From Flavobacterium sp. SM15 (GTDB lineage Bacteria > Bacteroidota > Bacteroidia > Flavobacteriales > Flavobacteriaceae), in assembly GCF_022012335.1 (NCBI RefSeq), contig NZ_JAKLTO010000002.1, forward strand, positions 496,001-560,000: 64,000 bases of DNA, written 5' to 3'. The translations under genes were made by a program, and so were the position numbers. Under the pieces are notes generated by a model, which saw nothing but the letters and a program-made list of their open reading frames with translations, ran no database searches and was not told the DNA's origin. This document shows, in pieces, positions 23,358 to 31,664 of the stretch (positions are counted from its first letter, which is position 1; each line of letters begins with the position of its first letter).

Positions 23358-23798
23358 TTAGCGTCTTGATTTAAAGAAGTCTTTCATCAAACTGGCACAT
23401 TCATTTTCCATAACACCACTTACTACCACGGTTTTCGGGTGTAATTGGGTTCCCATTTTCATGAAACCGCGCTGCTCGTCACGGGCACCAAACACGATTT
23501 TAGAAATTTGTGCCCAATACAACGCGCCCGCACACATCTGACACGGCTCTAAAGTCACGTACAGAGTGCAATCCTTTAAATATTTTCCTCCTAAAAAATT
23601 CGCCGAAGAAGTAATAGCCTGCATTTCTGCATGAGCGGTTACATCGTTGAGCATTTCGGTTAAATTATGGGTGCGGGCTATCACGCGGTCATCAATTACC
23701 ACTACGGCTCCTACTGGAATTTCGCCTTTTTCAAAAGCAACCTGAGCCTCCTGCAAGGCTTTTTTCATGAAATATTCGTCGGTAAAAATGTTTTCCAT
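23358..23798 (-). CDS. tadA: tRNA-adenosine deaminase TadA family protein
   Basis: A 146-residue deaminase from the ATG giving MENIFTDEYFMKKALQEAQ; an upstream start is rejected. Zinc motifs are HAEMQAI (His ligand and catalytic Glu) and PCQMC (two Cys ligands). PVGAVVVIDDRVIARTHN and GALYWAQISKIVFGARD are typical of TadA, which makes inosine at the tRNA-Arg wobble base. The family also contains guanine deaminases, but length and motifs favour TadA. A structured RNA-like element follows its stop codon. Confidence 0.92.
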   Translation of the reverse strand: MENIFTDEYFMKKALQEAQVAFEKGEIPVGAVVVIDDRVIARTHNLTEMLNDVTAHAEMQAITSSANFLGGKYLKDCTLYVTLEPCQMCAGALYWAQISKIVFGARDEQRGFMKMGTQLHPKTVVVSGVMENECASLMKDFFKSRR

Positions 23799-23897
23799 AA
23801 AACAAAAATACAATTTCATATGGTTAAAATTTGTTTTTTTATAAGTACCAGATGGTATCGCCTATTAAATTATTGGTGTTTGTTTAAAACAAACAAC

Positions 23898-23928
23898 TTG
23901 CCAGTAGCGATTTCAAGTTGTACATTTG
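23898..23928 (+). promoter_or_regulatory. dxs promoter, apparently leaderless
   Basis: TTG at 23898-23900, 20 bases, then TACATTTG at 23921-23928. The dxs ATG is at 23933, so a start point 5-7 bases beyond the -7 box would fall on or next to the start codon. Confidence 0.65.
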
Positions 23929-23932
23929 TACT

Positions 23933-25702
23933 ATGTCCGAAAAATTCTTGCCAAACATCCAGAATCCAAGCGATTTACGAAAACTCACTCCAGAACAATT
24001 ACCCGTTCTGGCCAAAGAACTCCGCGAGTTCATCATCGATATCGTTTCCCGCAAAGAAGGACATTTGGGCGCTAGTTTGGGCGTTATCGAGCTAACCATT
24101 GCTCTGCATTACGTTTTCAACACTCCGGAAGACTTACTGGTTTGGGACGTAGGGCATCAGGCTTACGGACATAAAATATTAACGGGACGCAAAGACGTTT
24201 TCCACACCAACAGACAGCTTCACGGCATTTCCGGATTTCCAAAACGCAGTGAGAGCGAGTACGACACTTTCGGGGTTGGACATTCTTCTACCGCTATTTC
24301 TGCCGCATTAGGTATGGCTTTGGCTTCCAATTTAAAAGATGAAACCAAAAAACAACACATTGCGGTTATTGGCGATGCTTCTATTGCTTCAGGAATGGCC
24401 TTTGAAGGCTTAAACCACGCCGGAGTTACCGATGCAAATCTTCTGGTTATACTAAACGACAACGCCATCGGAATTGACCCAAGTGTCGGTGCTTTAAAAG
24501 ACTACCTTACTTCGGTAAAAGAAGGAAAAAACCCAAGGAACAATAACATGATCAAGTCGCTCAATTTCGAATATTCCGGCCCAGTAGACGGACACGATTT
24601 TGAAGCACTTCTAAAAGAACTCAACCGCTTAAAACATAAGAAGGGGCCCAAATTCCTTCACATCATAACCACTAAAGGCAAAGGCATGCAATTGGCCGAA
24701 GAAGATCAGGTGAAATACCATGCTCCAGGCAAATTCAATCCGGAAACAGGAGAAATTCTGCCTAAATCGGAAGAAAACCTTCCTCCTAAATTTCAGGACG
24801 TTTTCGGTTTAACTTTAGTGGAATTGGCACACCAAAACGAAAAAATCATCGGGATTACGCCTGCCATGCCAACAGGTTCATCCATGAAATTCATGATGGA
24901 TGCCATTCCTGATCGTGCCATTGATGTGGGTATCGCTGAACAACACGCAGTAACACTCGCCGCTGGAATGGCAACACAAGGGATGATTGTTTTCTGCAAC
25001 ATATACTCCACTTTTTTGCAACGCGCTTACGATCAGGTTATCCACGATGTTGCTTTACAAAATTTACCTGTAATTTTTTGTCTTGACCGTGCAGGCTTGG
25101 TAGGTGAAGATGGTGCTACTCATCATGGTGTTTACGATTTAGCCTATCTGAACTGCATCCCAAATCTTATAATTGCAGCTCCAAAAGACGAAATCGAATT
25201 GCGCAATCTGATGTATGCGTCCCAATTAGGTTTAGAACATCCAATTGCCATCCGATACCCAAGAGGAAGAGGTATTGGGAATGATTGGCAAAAACCGTTT
25301 CAAAAAATAGAAATCGGTAAGGCGATCGAATTTCAAAAAGGAACCGATGTCGCTGTCTTATCCACAGGTTTTATCGGAAACAATGTTACACAAGCATTAA
25401 GCGAAAGTAAAAACTCTGAGCAGTTCTCCCATTATCATTTCCCTTTTGTTAAACCACTCGATTTAAATACGCTGAACGAAATCTGCAACACCCACAAACA
25501 CCTTATCACCATTGAGGATGGAACAGTCATCGGCGGCTTCGGAAGCGCGATTGCTTCCTTTGTAACCGAGAACAACTTTTCCGTTTCTGTAAAAAAACTC
25601 GGAATTCCTGACGAGTTCATAGAACAGGCAACCGTTTCCGAGCAACAACAAATTTGCGGCATCGACGTTAATAGTTTGAAAAATATTTTTTCAACTTACT
25701 GA
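23933..25702 (+). CDS. dxs: 1-deoxy-D-xylulose-5-phosphate synthase
   Basis: A 589-residue thiamine-diphosphate enzyme joining pyruvate and glyceraldehyde 3-phosphate, first step of the MEP isoprenoid route. KEGHLGASLGVIELTIALHYV, VWDVGHQAYGHKILTGR, the TPP-magnesium motif GDASIASGMAFEGLNHAGV with LLVILNDN, and the transketolase-like GIAEQHAVTLAAGMA are visible. The start at MSEKFLPNIQNPSDLRKL matches the usual N-terminus. Length is slightly below the 620-630 residues of other phyla, normal for Bacteroidota. The promoter suggests a leaderless message. Confidence 0.97.
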   Translation: MSEKFLPNIQNPSDLRKLTPEQLPVLAKELREFIIDIVSRKEGHLGASLGVIELTIALHYVFNTPEDLLVWDVGHQAYGHKILTGRKDVFHTNRQLHGISGFPKRSESEYDTFGVGHSSTAISAALGMALASNLKDETKKQHIAVIGDASIASGMAFEGLNHAGVTDANLLVILNDNAIGIDPSVGALKDYLTSVKEGKNPRNNNMIKSLNFEYSGPVDGHDFEALLKELNRLKHKKGPKFLHIITTKGKGMQLAEEDQVKYHAPGKFNPETGEILPKSEENLPPKFQDVFGLTLVELAHQNEKIIGITPAMPTGSSMKFMMDAIPDRAIDVGIAEQHAVTLAAGMATQGMIVFCNIYSTFLQRAYDQVIHDVALQNLPVIFCLDRAGLVGEDGATHHGVYDLAYLNCIPNLIIAAPKDEIELRNLMYASQLGLEHPIAIRYPRGRGIGNDWQKPFQKIEIGKAIEFQKGTDVAVLSTGFIGNNVTQALSESKNSEQFSHYHFPFVKPLDLNTLNEICNTHKHLITIEDGTVIGGFGSAIASFVTENNFSVSVKKLGIPDEFIEQATVSEQQQICGIDVNSLKNIFSTY

Positions 25703-25743
25703 AAATGTTGATTTTTGCACCAAATTTAACCTAACTACTTATC

Positions 25744-26694
25744 ATGAATTCCTTAAAAACCTATCTTTTAGGTATCCTTAGCATTGTCTTTTTTCAAAAG
25801 AGTTTTGCTCAGGTAGTGCGCACTGAAACCCCCGATAGCATTAAACATTGGGAAAGCAAAAACATTGTCGGACTGGATCTTACCCAGGTTTCCTTCGTAA
25901 ATTGGAACGCAGGGGGCGAAAATTCCATTTCCGGTATTTTAAAAGGTGCATTTGTTCGCAAGTACACCAAAGACCGTTTCGTTTGGCATAATGAACTTAT
26001 CGCCCGTTACGGACTGAACAAACAAGACGGAAGAGAAGCCCGTAAAACCGACGACGCCATCCAAATTAACTCGACAGCGGGATACAAAACCGATTCGATT
26101 TCCAACTGGTACTATTCGGCCAAGTTCAACTTCAATACACAATTTACTAACGGTTACGCCTATCCGAATACTGAAATAGCGATTTCAAAACCTTTTGCAC
26201 CAGCTTATATCTTTTTAGGGGTTGGTTCCGAGTACATAAGCCCGGATAAAAGCCTGATCATGTATTTTTCTCCTTTAACCCAAAAAACGACATTGGTTTT
26301 AGACCAAGCCCTTGCCAATCAAGGCGCCTTTGGAGTAGACAAAGCTACCTATGATACTAGCGGAGTTCTTACCAGCGAAGGAAAAAAATCAAGAACCGAG
26401 GTAGGTATTTTAGTAACCAGTCAATACAAAAAGGAAATCTTTAAAAACATTAACCTGGACAACCGCGTTAGTTTTTATACCGATTACCTGAACAACTTCG
26501 GAAACATCGATTTAAACTGGCAAATGCAATTGGACATGGTAGTCAACCAATACGTTAGAGCCAGTATCGCAACCCATTTAATTTACGACGACGACATCAA
26601 ATCAAAAGAAAACATTGATGGTGTTCAAGTTACCAAAGGCCCTAAAGTTCAGCTAAAACAAATTTTAGGCGTAGGATTAAGCTATACATTTTAA
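25744..26694 (+). CDS. DUF3078 domain outer-membrane-type protein
   Basis: A 316-residue exported protein (signal peptide ending SFAQ). The sequence VGLDLTQVSFVNWNAGGENSISG near residue 45 and amphipathic strands up to the end GVGLSYTF are the DUF3078 pattern, probably a beta-barrel or surface beta-sheet in the outer membrane. Function is unknown. It starts 41 bases after dxs in the same direction and may share its transcript. Confidence 0.88.
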   Translation: MNSLKTYLLGILSIVFFQKSFAQVVRTETPDSIKHWESKNIVGLDLTQVSFVNWNAGGENSISGILKGAFVRKYTKDRFVWHNELIARYGLNKQDGREARKTDDAIQINSTAGYKTDSISNWYYSAKFNFNTQFTNGYAYPNTEIAISKPFAPAYIFLGVGSEYISPDKSLIMYFSPLTQKTTLVLDQALANQGAFGVDKATYDTSGVLTSEGKKSRTEVGILVTSQYKKEIFKNINLDNRVSFYTDYLNNFGNIDLNWQMQLDMVVNQYVRASIATHLIYDDDIKSKENIDGVQVTKGPKVQLKQILGVGLSYTF

Positions 26695-26784
26695 AATAAA
26701 AATCTTACATTTACATTTTTAAAAACAAAACACGGTCTTTATTGAAGAAAAAAAGCAACTAAACCACAACAACAACACAACATA

Positions 26785-27591
26785 ATGAAACCTATTATTG
26801 ACCAACTTAAAGAGTGCATCAGGTCACATCCTGCCGTACTTAACAGTTCTATTGGCAAAATACGAATCTGGAAAAGAACCCAGTTTATTGTTTTGTCTGA
26901 AATCATTACCGAGGCATTGTCCAAATCGGAATTTTTCAAAGACGAAAAAACCTCTTCCATCTCCAGCATGACCTTGCAACGTCTTTTCGACGAGAGTTAC
27001 ATGAAAAAGGTTACTCCCGATTTGCGATTCCTTAAAACCTTAGACAAGCTAGCCATTTTCTTAGGGCATCCATCTTTGAACAGCTTTCTAGCCTTTCAAA
27101 ACGGAACCAATGAAAAAACGGAAACTTCAGAAAACAATTTACCCTGTCCTTTTGAGCAACTTATTCAGGACTTTTGCCAAGAAGAGTTGAATTGCCTTCA
27201 GCAATTGCCTTCAGTCAGCTTGGGAAATATAAACGATTATATTTTTGAAGAGAGTCCGCTGTACAATAGAATTTTAGACACTCTGACCAAATTTTCCAAT
27301 CGTAACATCAGTATTGCAAAATCAAAAAAACAATCCTTTTTTGAAGTTTTTGACTGCAAACTCATTAGTGTGGATGAAGACCTTATGATCTTATCCGCTA
27401 AAGAATCCTGGAATTTGGAATGGCAAAATGGCGAAGAAGAGACGTTAAATCTTTACAATAAAATCAACCGTCAGACCTATTTCATTAAACAACAGGGAAA
27501 CCACTGGAAAATTTGGGACAATTATAATCCGGATTGCAGCAGCCTGATCTCTGAAGTAATGGAAGAAACAGAAAAAAAAATGGTTCTCTAA
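26785..27591 (+). CDS. Uncharacterised protein with a helical regulator-like N-terminus
   Basis: A 268-residue cytosolic protein without signal or membrane segments. Residues about 50-105 (SISSMTLQRLFDESYMKK, then FLKTLDKLAIFLGHPSLNSF) resemble a helical module found at the N-terminus of several Bacteroidota regulatory proteins, where a TLxRxF helix is followed by LDKLAxFLGxxSxxxF. The C-terminal half (about 150-268) is a mixed domain of roughly NTF2-like length and order (FFEVFDCKLISVDEDLMILS, LYNKINRQTYFIKQQGNHW). No named family is recognised. A DNA-binding role is inference. It ends in a shared terminator. Confidence 0.75.
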   Translation: MKPIIDQLKECIRSHPAVLNSSIGKIRIWKRTQFIVLSEIITEALSKSEFFKDEKTSSISSMTLQRLFDESYMKKVTPDLRFLKTLDKLAIFLGHPSLNSFLAFQNGTNEKTETSENNLPCPFEQLIQDFCQEELNCLQQLPSVSLGNINDYIFEESPLYNRILDTLTKFSNRNISIAKSKKQSFFEVFDCKLISVDEDLMILSAKESWNLEWQNGEEETLNLYNKINRQTYFIKQQGNHWKIWDNYNPDCSSLISEVMEETEKKMVL

Positions 27592-27620
27592 AAAAGACTC
27601 TCCAATAAAGAGTCTTTTTA
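27591..27620. terminator. Bidirectional terminator before the M36 protease
   Basis: AAAAAGACTCT and AGAGTCTTTTT pair perfectly around a 7-base loop; it serves both converging genes, and the right arm touches the M36 stop codon. Confidence 0.9.
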
Positions 27621-30236
27621 GTTTACAATTAACTTTCGGTTTTGTTTAAAACCATTACCTTCAATTCTTAAAAGATAAATTCCTGATTGCAGAGCATGTA
27701 CGTCAAGTGTAGTCTCAAAATTGAACTGCGCTTGAGAAACCCGGCTGATCACTCGCCCATTAACATCAAAAACACTAACCGTTACCGGCCCCAGATAGTT
27801 AAACATTCGGATTTTAATAAAATCGGATGCGGGATTAGGAAAAACCAGTACCTGATCGGTTGCTTTGAAAATATCACAATTTGAATCCGGCAAAGGAACC
27901 GTGAAATCTTCCAACTGATCGTTAATTCCCGCCACTCCTTCATTAGTTCCTGAAGACGCATTAATACCAAGTCCTCTTCGTGCAAAAACTTCCCATATCA
28001 TACAAAAATCCTGGCCTCCGGTGGTTTGTTTGTCCGCTAACAAAATTGCGTTGCGTCCTTCAATAAAAGAAGGATTACAGGGCTGTAATTTCAAAGCGTC
28101 GACAATTAACTGCAATACTTTGTTATTACCACCATTCCCGTTATATATATCCGAATTAAAACCGTATTTGCCCACATAAGCCCAAGCCAAATCCCAAAGT
28201 ACCGAAGCCCAAACCGTGCCCACGGCGTGTTTGTTTATCTTGGTTTCTCCATTTTCCTGAAACGTCATCCCATTGGTACGGGCAAAAGTTAGCGGATTAA
28301 TACTCATATCGGTTGAATAGGGGTAAAGTCGAATTCCATTTCCATCAGGGGTTTCATTGTTTAAGAACGTGGCAATTCCTCTTTTGGACGCGCCGGAATC
28401 CCCTTGTTTCATTTGAAGCATTAAGGCAAAAAAATCAGACCAGCCTTCCCCCATTTGTTCTGAGCTTTCCAGACAATTGCTGTTGTTGGCGCCACCTGTA
28501 AGCCGCGTGGAAATACCGTGCCCGTATTCGTGGGCAATAACGCCATTGTCAAAATCGGAATCAGAATTCACAAAATCGGTCGGTTGGTTTGCAAGCGTAA
28601 CATTTACGGGTCCATTCAGTAAGAACGCAATCAAGTTTTCACCAATTTCCTGAGAAACACTTATCGCCGGAATTACAATAGCGGCATTGTCTCCCGCCAT
28701 AATGATTTTACCTGTTGTGTTGTTTACCACAATTACTGCTACCGCTCCTGCAATTTGAGCTGCAATTACCTTATCGGTAAAGGTACAGCCACCTCTTCGG
28801 ATCAGCACAATTTTTCCGTTCAAAACAGAAGCATTAACAGCAGAAGAACACGCATCAGAAGTATCCGCAAGCCCGTCGTCAAACAAAACTAAATCTGCAG
28901 TAATTCCTGAAGGTGCATTGGGTAAAAGCACATGCCCGTTCAGAAAATTATTATCATCAGCAGCATACATCCCGCTTAGAGCTGAAGGACTGTTTACGGT
29001 AATCAACATAGGTTGCGGGGGAATGTTCCACAAAAAAAGCTGCATTCTCGGGGCAATACCATCGGGCGGTGTGGCAAAATTGGCATTATTCACATCGGAG
29101 GCATCCTGAGCATCTGCAAAAACAAAATCCTCTTGAATACCACCTTTATTATAATTGTTTTGTTGAAAATTGCCGTTGAATTCATCAAAACCATACTGAT
29201 AAAACACATCGTGCATGATATTACTCATGTAAAACAAATTGGTAGTCGCAGCCGGAGTATAGGAAACTGGCGCGGTGTTCGTTCCCGTGTAGGGAAAATC
29301 AAAAAGCAAAATACTTCCTCCATCAGGGCTTTCGCCTGCTTCATTATTCCCATCCCGATCTTCTTTTGCCCAAACATTGTTGCCTCTGGTTATGGTATAA
29401 TCAGCCCCCGGAACACCGTCGGTATCATGCCATCCATAAGGAGATGCGCTTAATTTTTCAGGTGAAGTTATAAGCTCACTTATTCCATGATTAGGGCTCT
29501 CAACATAATACGGAAATACTCTATAACCGGAAGATTCCGGATTTTGAAAATAGTTTGTTTTTGAAAAAAGCTGCGAGGAAAAATCAATCCTTTTTACACT
29601 ATTTGAGTAACCGGTTTCAAATCGGCAATGATGCGTCCAGTCTATTCTCTCTAAGATTTGACCATTTTCGGCATCAAGATAAACATTCCAAAGATGCTTG
29701 AAATCGGGCGAATAAAAGGTAAAATTCCAAGCCAGACGCATGCTTCCATCCGTCAGTACTTTATAGACCGTCTTAGCTGTAATAGAATTAGAATCTTCCT
29801 TAGACGTTTTTAAGGTATAACAATTAGCTTTTCTTTCAACAACAGGATACTTAACTTTCTGTAAACCAAATTCTTTAAAAAGGATCTCGAGCGACTGATC
29901 CAGCTGTATTTTAGGAACAACCGACTGAATTTTTTGCATAAGTTGAGGCTGAAACCGAAGTTCTGCTTCCAAAACCTTATTCCCTTTTAGTAGAAAATTG
30001 GTCGTGGTTCCTTCAATTTCAATACCGGAAAACCGTTGCTTAATGTAGTAATTTTCAATTCCTGTTGTCTTGGAATTTGCTCTACTCTCCACAAACCAAT
30101 CGCTTAGATCTTCTTTTGAAAAATTCGACGCTTTCGTTTTTTGCCCCAGAAAATCCTGAATCAAAACCTCTGGAGTTGTCTGCGAAAAAACTCCACAACA
30201 AAACATAAGCATCCAAAAAACAACATACTTTTTCAT
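27618..30236 (-). CDS. Secreted M36 (fungalysin) metalloprotease with T9SS sorting domain
   Basis: An 872-residue extracellular protease. Order of parts: signal peptide ending CGVFSQ, an FTP/PepSY-type propeptide (to about 200), the peptidase domain with a protease-associated insert (GKIVLIRRGGCTFTDKVIAA) and the zinc motif VIAHEYGHGIS, with the third ligand in EQMGEGWSDFFALML, and a C-terminal type A sorting domain (VFPNPASDFIKIRMF to the end GFKQNRKLIVN) that targets the type IX secretion system. Unlike most M36 enzymes the PA domain lies inside the catalytic region. It links to gldD in the same window as T9SS machinery and cargo. Confidence 0.95.
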   Translation of the reverse strand: MKKYVVFWMLMFCCGVFSQTTPEVLIQDFLGQKTKASNFSKEDLSDWFVESRANSKTTGIENYYIKQRFSGIEIEGTTTNFLLKGNKVLEAELRFQPQLMQKIQSVVPKIQLDQSLEILFKEFGLQKVKYPVVERKANCYTLKTSKEDSNSITAKTVYKVLTDGSMRLAWNFTFYSPDFKHLWNVYLDAENGQILERIDWTHHCRFETGYSNSVKRIDFSSQLFSKTNYFQNPESSGYRVFPYYVESPNHGISELITSPEKLSASPYGWHDTDGVPGADYTITRGNNVWAKEDRDGNNEAGESPDGGSILLFDFPYTGTNTAPVSYTPAATTNLFYMSNIMHDVFYQYGFDEFNGNFQQNNYNKGGIQEDFVFADAQDASDVNNANFATPPDGIAPRMQLFLWNIPPQPMLITVNSPSALSGMYAADDNNFLNGHVLLPNAPSGITADLVLFDDGLADTSDACSSAVNASVLNGKIVLIRRGGCTFTDKVIAAQIAGAVAVIVVNNTTGKIIMAGDNAAIVIPAISVSQEIGENLIAFLLNGPVNVTLANQPTDFVNSDSDFDNGVIAHEYGHGISTRLTGGANNSNCLESSEQMGEGWSDFFALMLQMKQGDSGASKRGIATFLNNETPDGNGIRLYPYSTDMSINPLTFARTNGMTFQENGETKINKHAVGTVWASVLWDLAWAYVGKYGFNSDIYNGNGGNNKVLQLIVDALKLQPCNPSFIEGRNAILLADKQTTGGQDFCMIWEVFARRGLGINASSGTNEGVAGINDQLEDFTVPLPDSNCDIFKATDQVLVFPNPASDFIKIRMFNYLGPVTVSVFDVNGRVISRVSQAQFNFETTLDVHALQSGIYLLRIEGNGFKQNRKLIVN

Positions 30237-30274
30237 CGCTCCAGGGTTAGTACGTTAAATTTAGTCAAAATAAC

Positions 30275-31618
30275 TTACATTCGGGCACCTTGTATGGTTT
30301 TAAAAAGCTGCAGTGCCTTTCCATCGGTTAACATCGACACAAAATGACAGATGTGCATTAGCCGCTCGTAAAGGCTCATCTTTTCGGTTACGTATTTTTC
30401 GGGCAGCAGTTTCAGAATCAATTCGTCGTAATTACTGGAAGTTCCTTCAAACTTCTTATTATAAGCGGTACAAAATTTATCCAAAAGCGTGTTAATCACC
30501 TGATAACCTACCACTTCTTTTTCAATAACTTCTTTACTCTGATAAATATTTTTAACGCTTATTTTGATAATATCGTTCATTTGCGCTTTAAACTGGCTTC
30601 TATCGGTTAAGGCCGAATGGAACTGTCCCTTAAGAATTGCTTCTTCGTTTTCCAAAAACACGTTTACAGCATCGTTAATCAAACTACCGATGGCCAAAGC
30701 ACGCAAATAGCTGATGCGGTCTTCCTTAGTGGTAAGTGACTTGTATTTCTCGGAATCAATACTGTTTTTTACCAATTTGATCATGTATTCCAGCGCGAAC
30801 TCTTCCTGGATAAGCCCAAGGTTGATGCCGTCTTCAAAATCGATGATCGTATAACAAATATCATCGGCAGCTTCCACTAAAAAAGCCAGCGGATGGCGTT
30901 CAAAACCGACATCATTTCCTGTTTTATTGGAAATCATACCCAATTCTTTGGCGACATCTTTGAAAAACTCTTTGTCCTGCTGAAAAAACCCGTATTTTTT
31001 ATCGGCAATGTTTGAAGTAGGTTTTTTAGGCAGGCTTTCTTTCGGATATTTCATAAAAGCGCCCAAAGTAGCGTAAGTTAAGCGTAAACTTCCTTCCACT
31101 CCCGGTCTAGTGGTAGTCACTACTGAAAAACCGTTCGCATTTCCTTCAAAATCAATTAAATCTTGCCATTCTTTATCGGAAAGCTGACTTTTGTATTGCG
31201 CTCCGTTTCCGGTTTTGAAATATTCTCCGATAGCCTTTTCTCCGGAATGCCCAAACGGCGGATTTCCAATATCATGCGCCAAAGCCGCTGCAGCCACAAT
31301 CGCTCCGAAATCGTTCATGTGGTAGCCGTGCACTTCTTTTAAATGCGGATATTTTTCCAGAATCTTCTTCCCTACCAAACGCCCCAGAGAACGCCCTACT
31401 ACGGAAACTTCCAAACTGTGGGTTAAACGCGTATGGACGAAATCCGTTTTGGAAAGTGGGATCACCTGCGTTTTATCCTGCAAACTTCGAAATGCCGAAG
31501 AAAAGATGATCCGGTCGTAATCGACTTCAAACCCTAAACGGGTGTCGTCTTGTTCTTTGCGCAATCTTTTGCTTGTGTCGCCTTGTCGTTTTAAGGATAA
31601 CAGTTGTTCCCAGTTCAT
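30275..31618 (-). CDS. dgt: Deoxyguanosinetriphosphate triphosphohydrolase-like HD protein
   Basis: A 447-residue dNTPase. The HD metal site is spread over RLTHSLEVSVVGRSLG, AALAHDIGNPPFGHSGEKAIG and DDICYTIIDFEDG, with the N-terminal DRIIFSSAFRSLQDKTQV typical of Dgt. It removes triphosphate from dGTP and other dNTPs and so limits the dNTP pool; some Dgt enzymes also act in phage defence. It sits between the M36 protease and the GLPGLI cassette. Confidence 0.93.
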   Translation of the reverse strand: MNWEQLLSLKRQGDTSKRLRKEQDDTRLGFEVDYDRIIFSSAFRSLQDKTQVIPLSKTDFVHTRLTHSLEVSVVGRSLGRLVGKKILEKYPHLKEVHGYHMNDFGAIVAAAALAHDIGNPPFGHSGEKAIGEYFKTGNGAQYKSQLSDKEWQDLIDFEGNANGFSVVTTTRPGVEGSLRLTYATLGAFMKYPKESLPKKPTSNIADKKYGFFQQDKEFFKDVAKELGMISNKTGNDVGFERHPLAFLVEAADDICYTIIDFEDGINLGLIQEEFALEYMIKLVKNSIDSEKYKSLTTKEDRISYLRALAIGSLINDAVNVFLENEEAILKGQFHSALTDRSQFKAQMNDIIKISVKNIYQSKEVIEKEVVGYQVINTLLDKFCTAYNKKFEGTSSNYDELILKLLPEKYVTEKMSLYERLMHICHFVSMLTDGKALQLFKTIQGARM

Positions 31619-31664
31619 CTAAAATCGTACTTTAATTATAAATTTAGCCCAGGAACTTCGCACA

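Noticed and set aside
30275..31618. dgt as part of an anti-phage island together with the HD-Pycsar protein
   Set aside because: The two genes are 30 kb apart, dgt has housekeeping neighbours, and no other defence genes are present between them.
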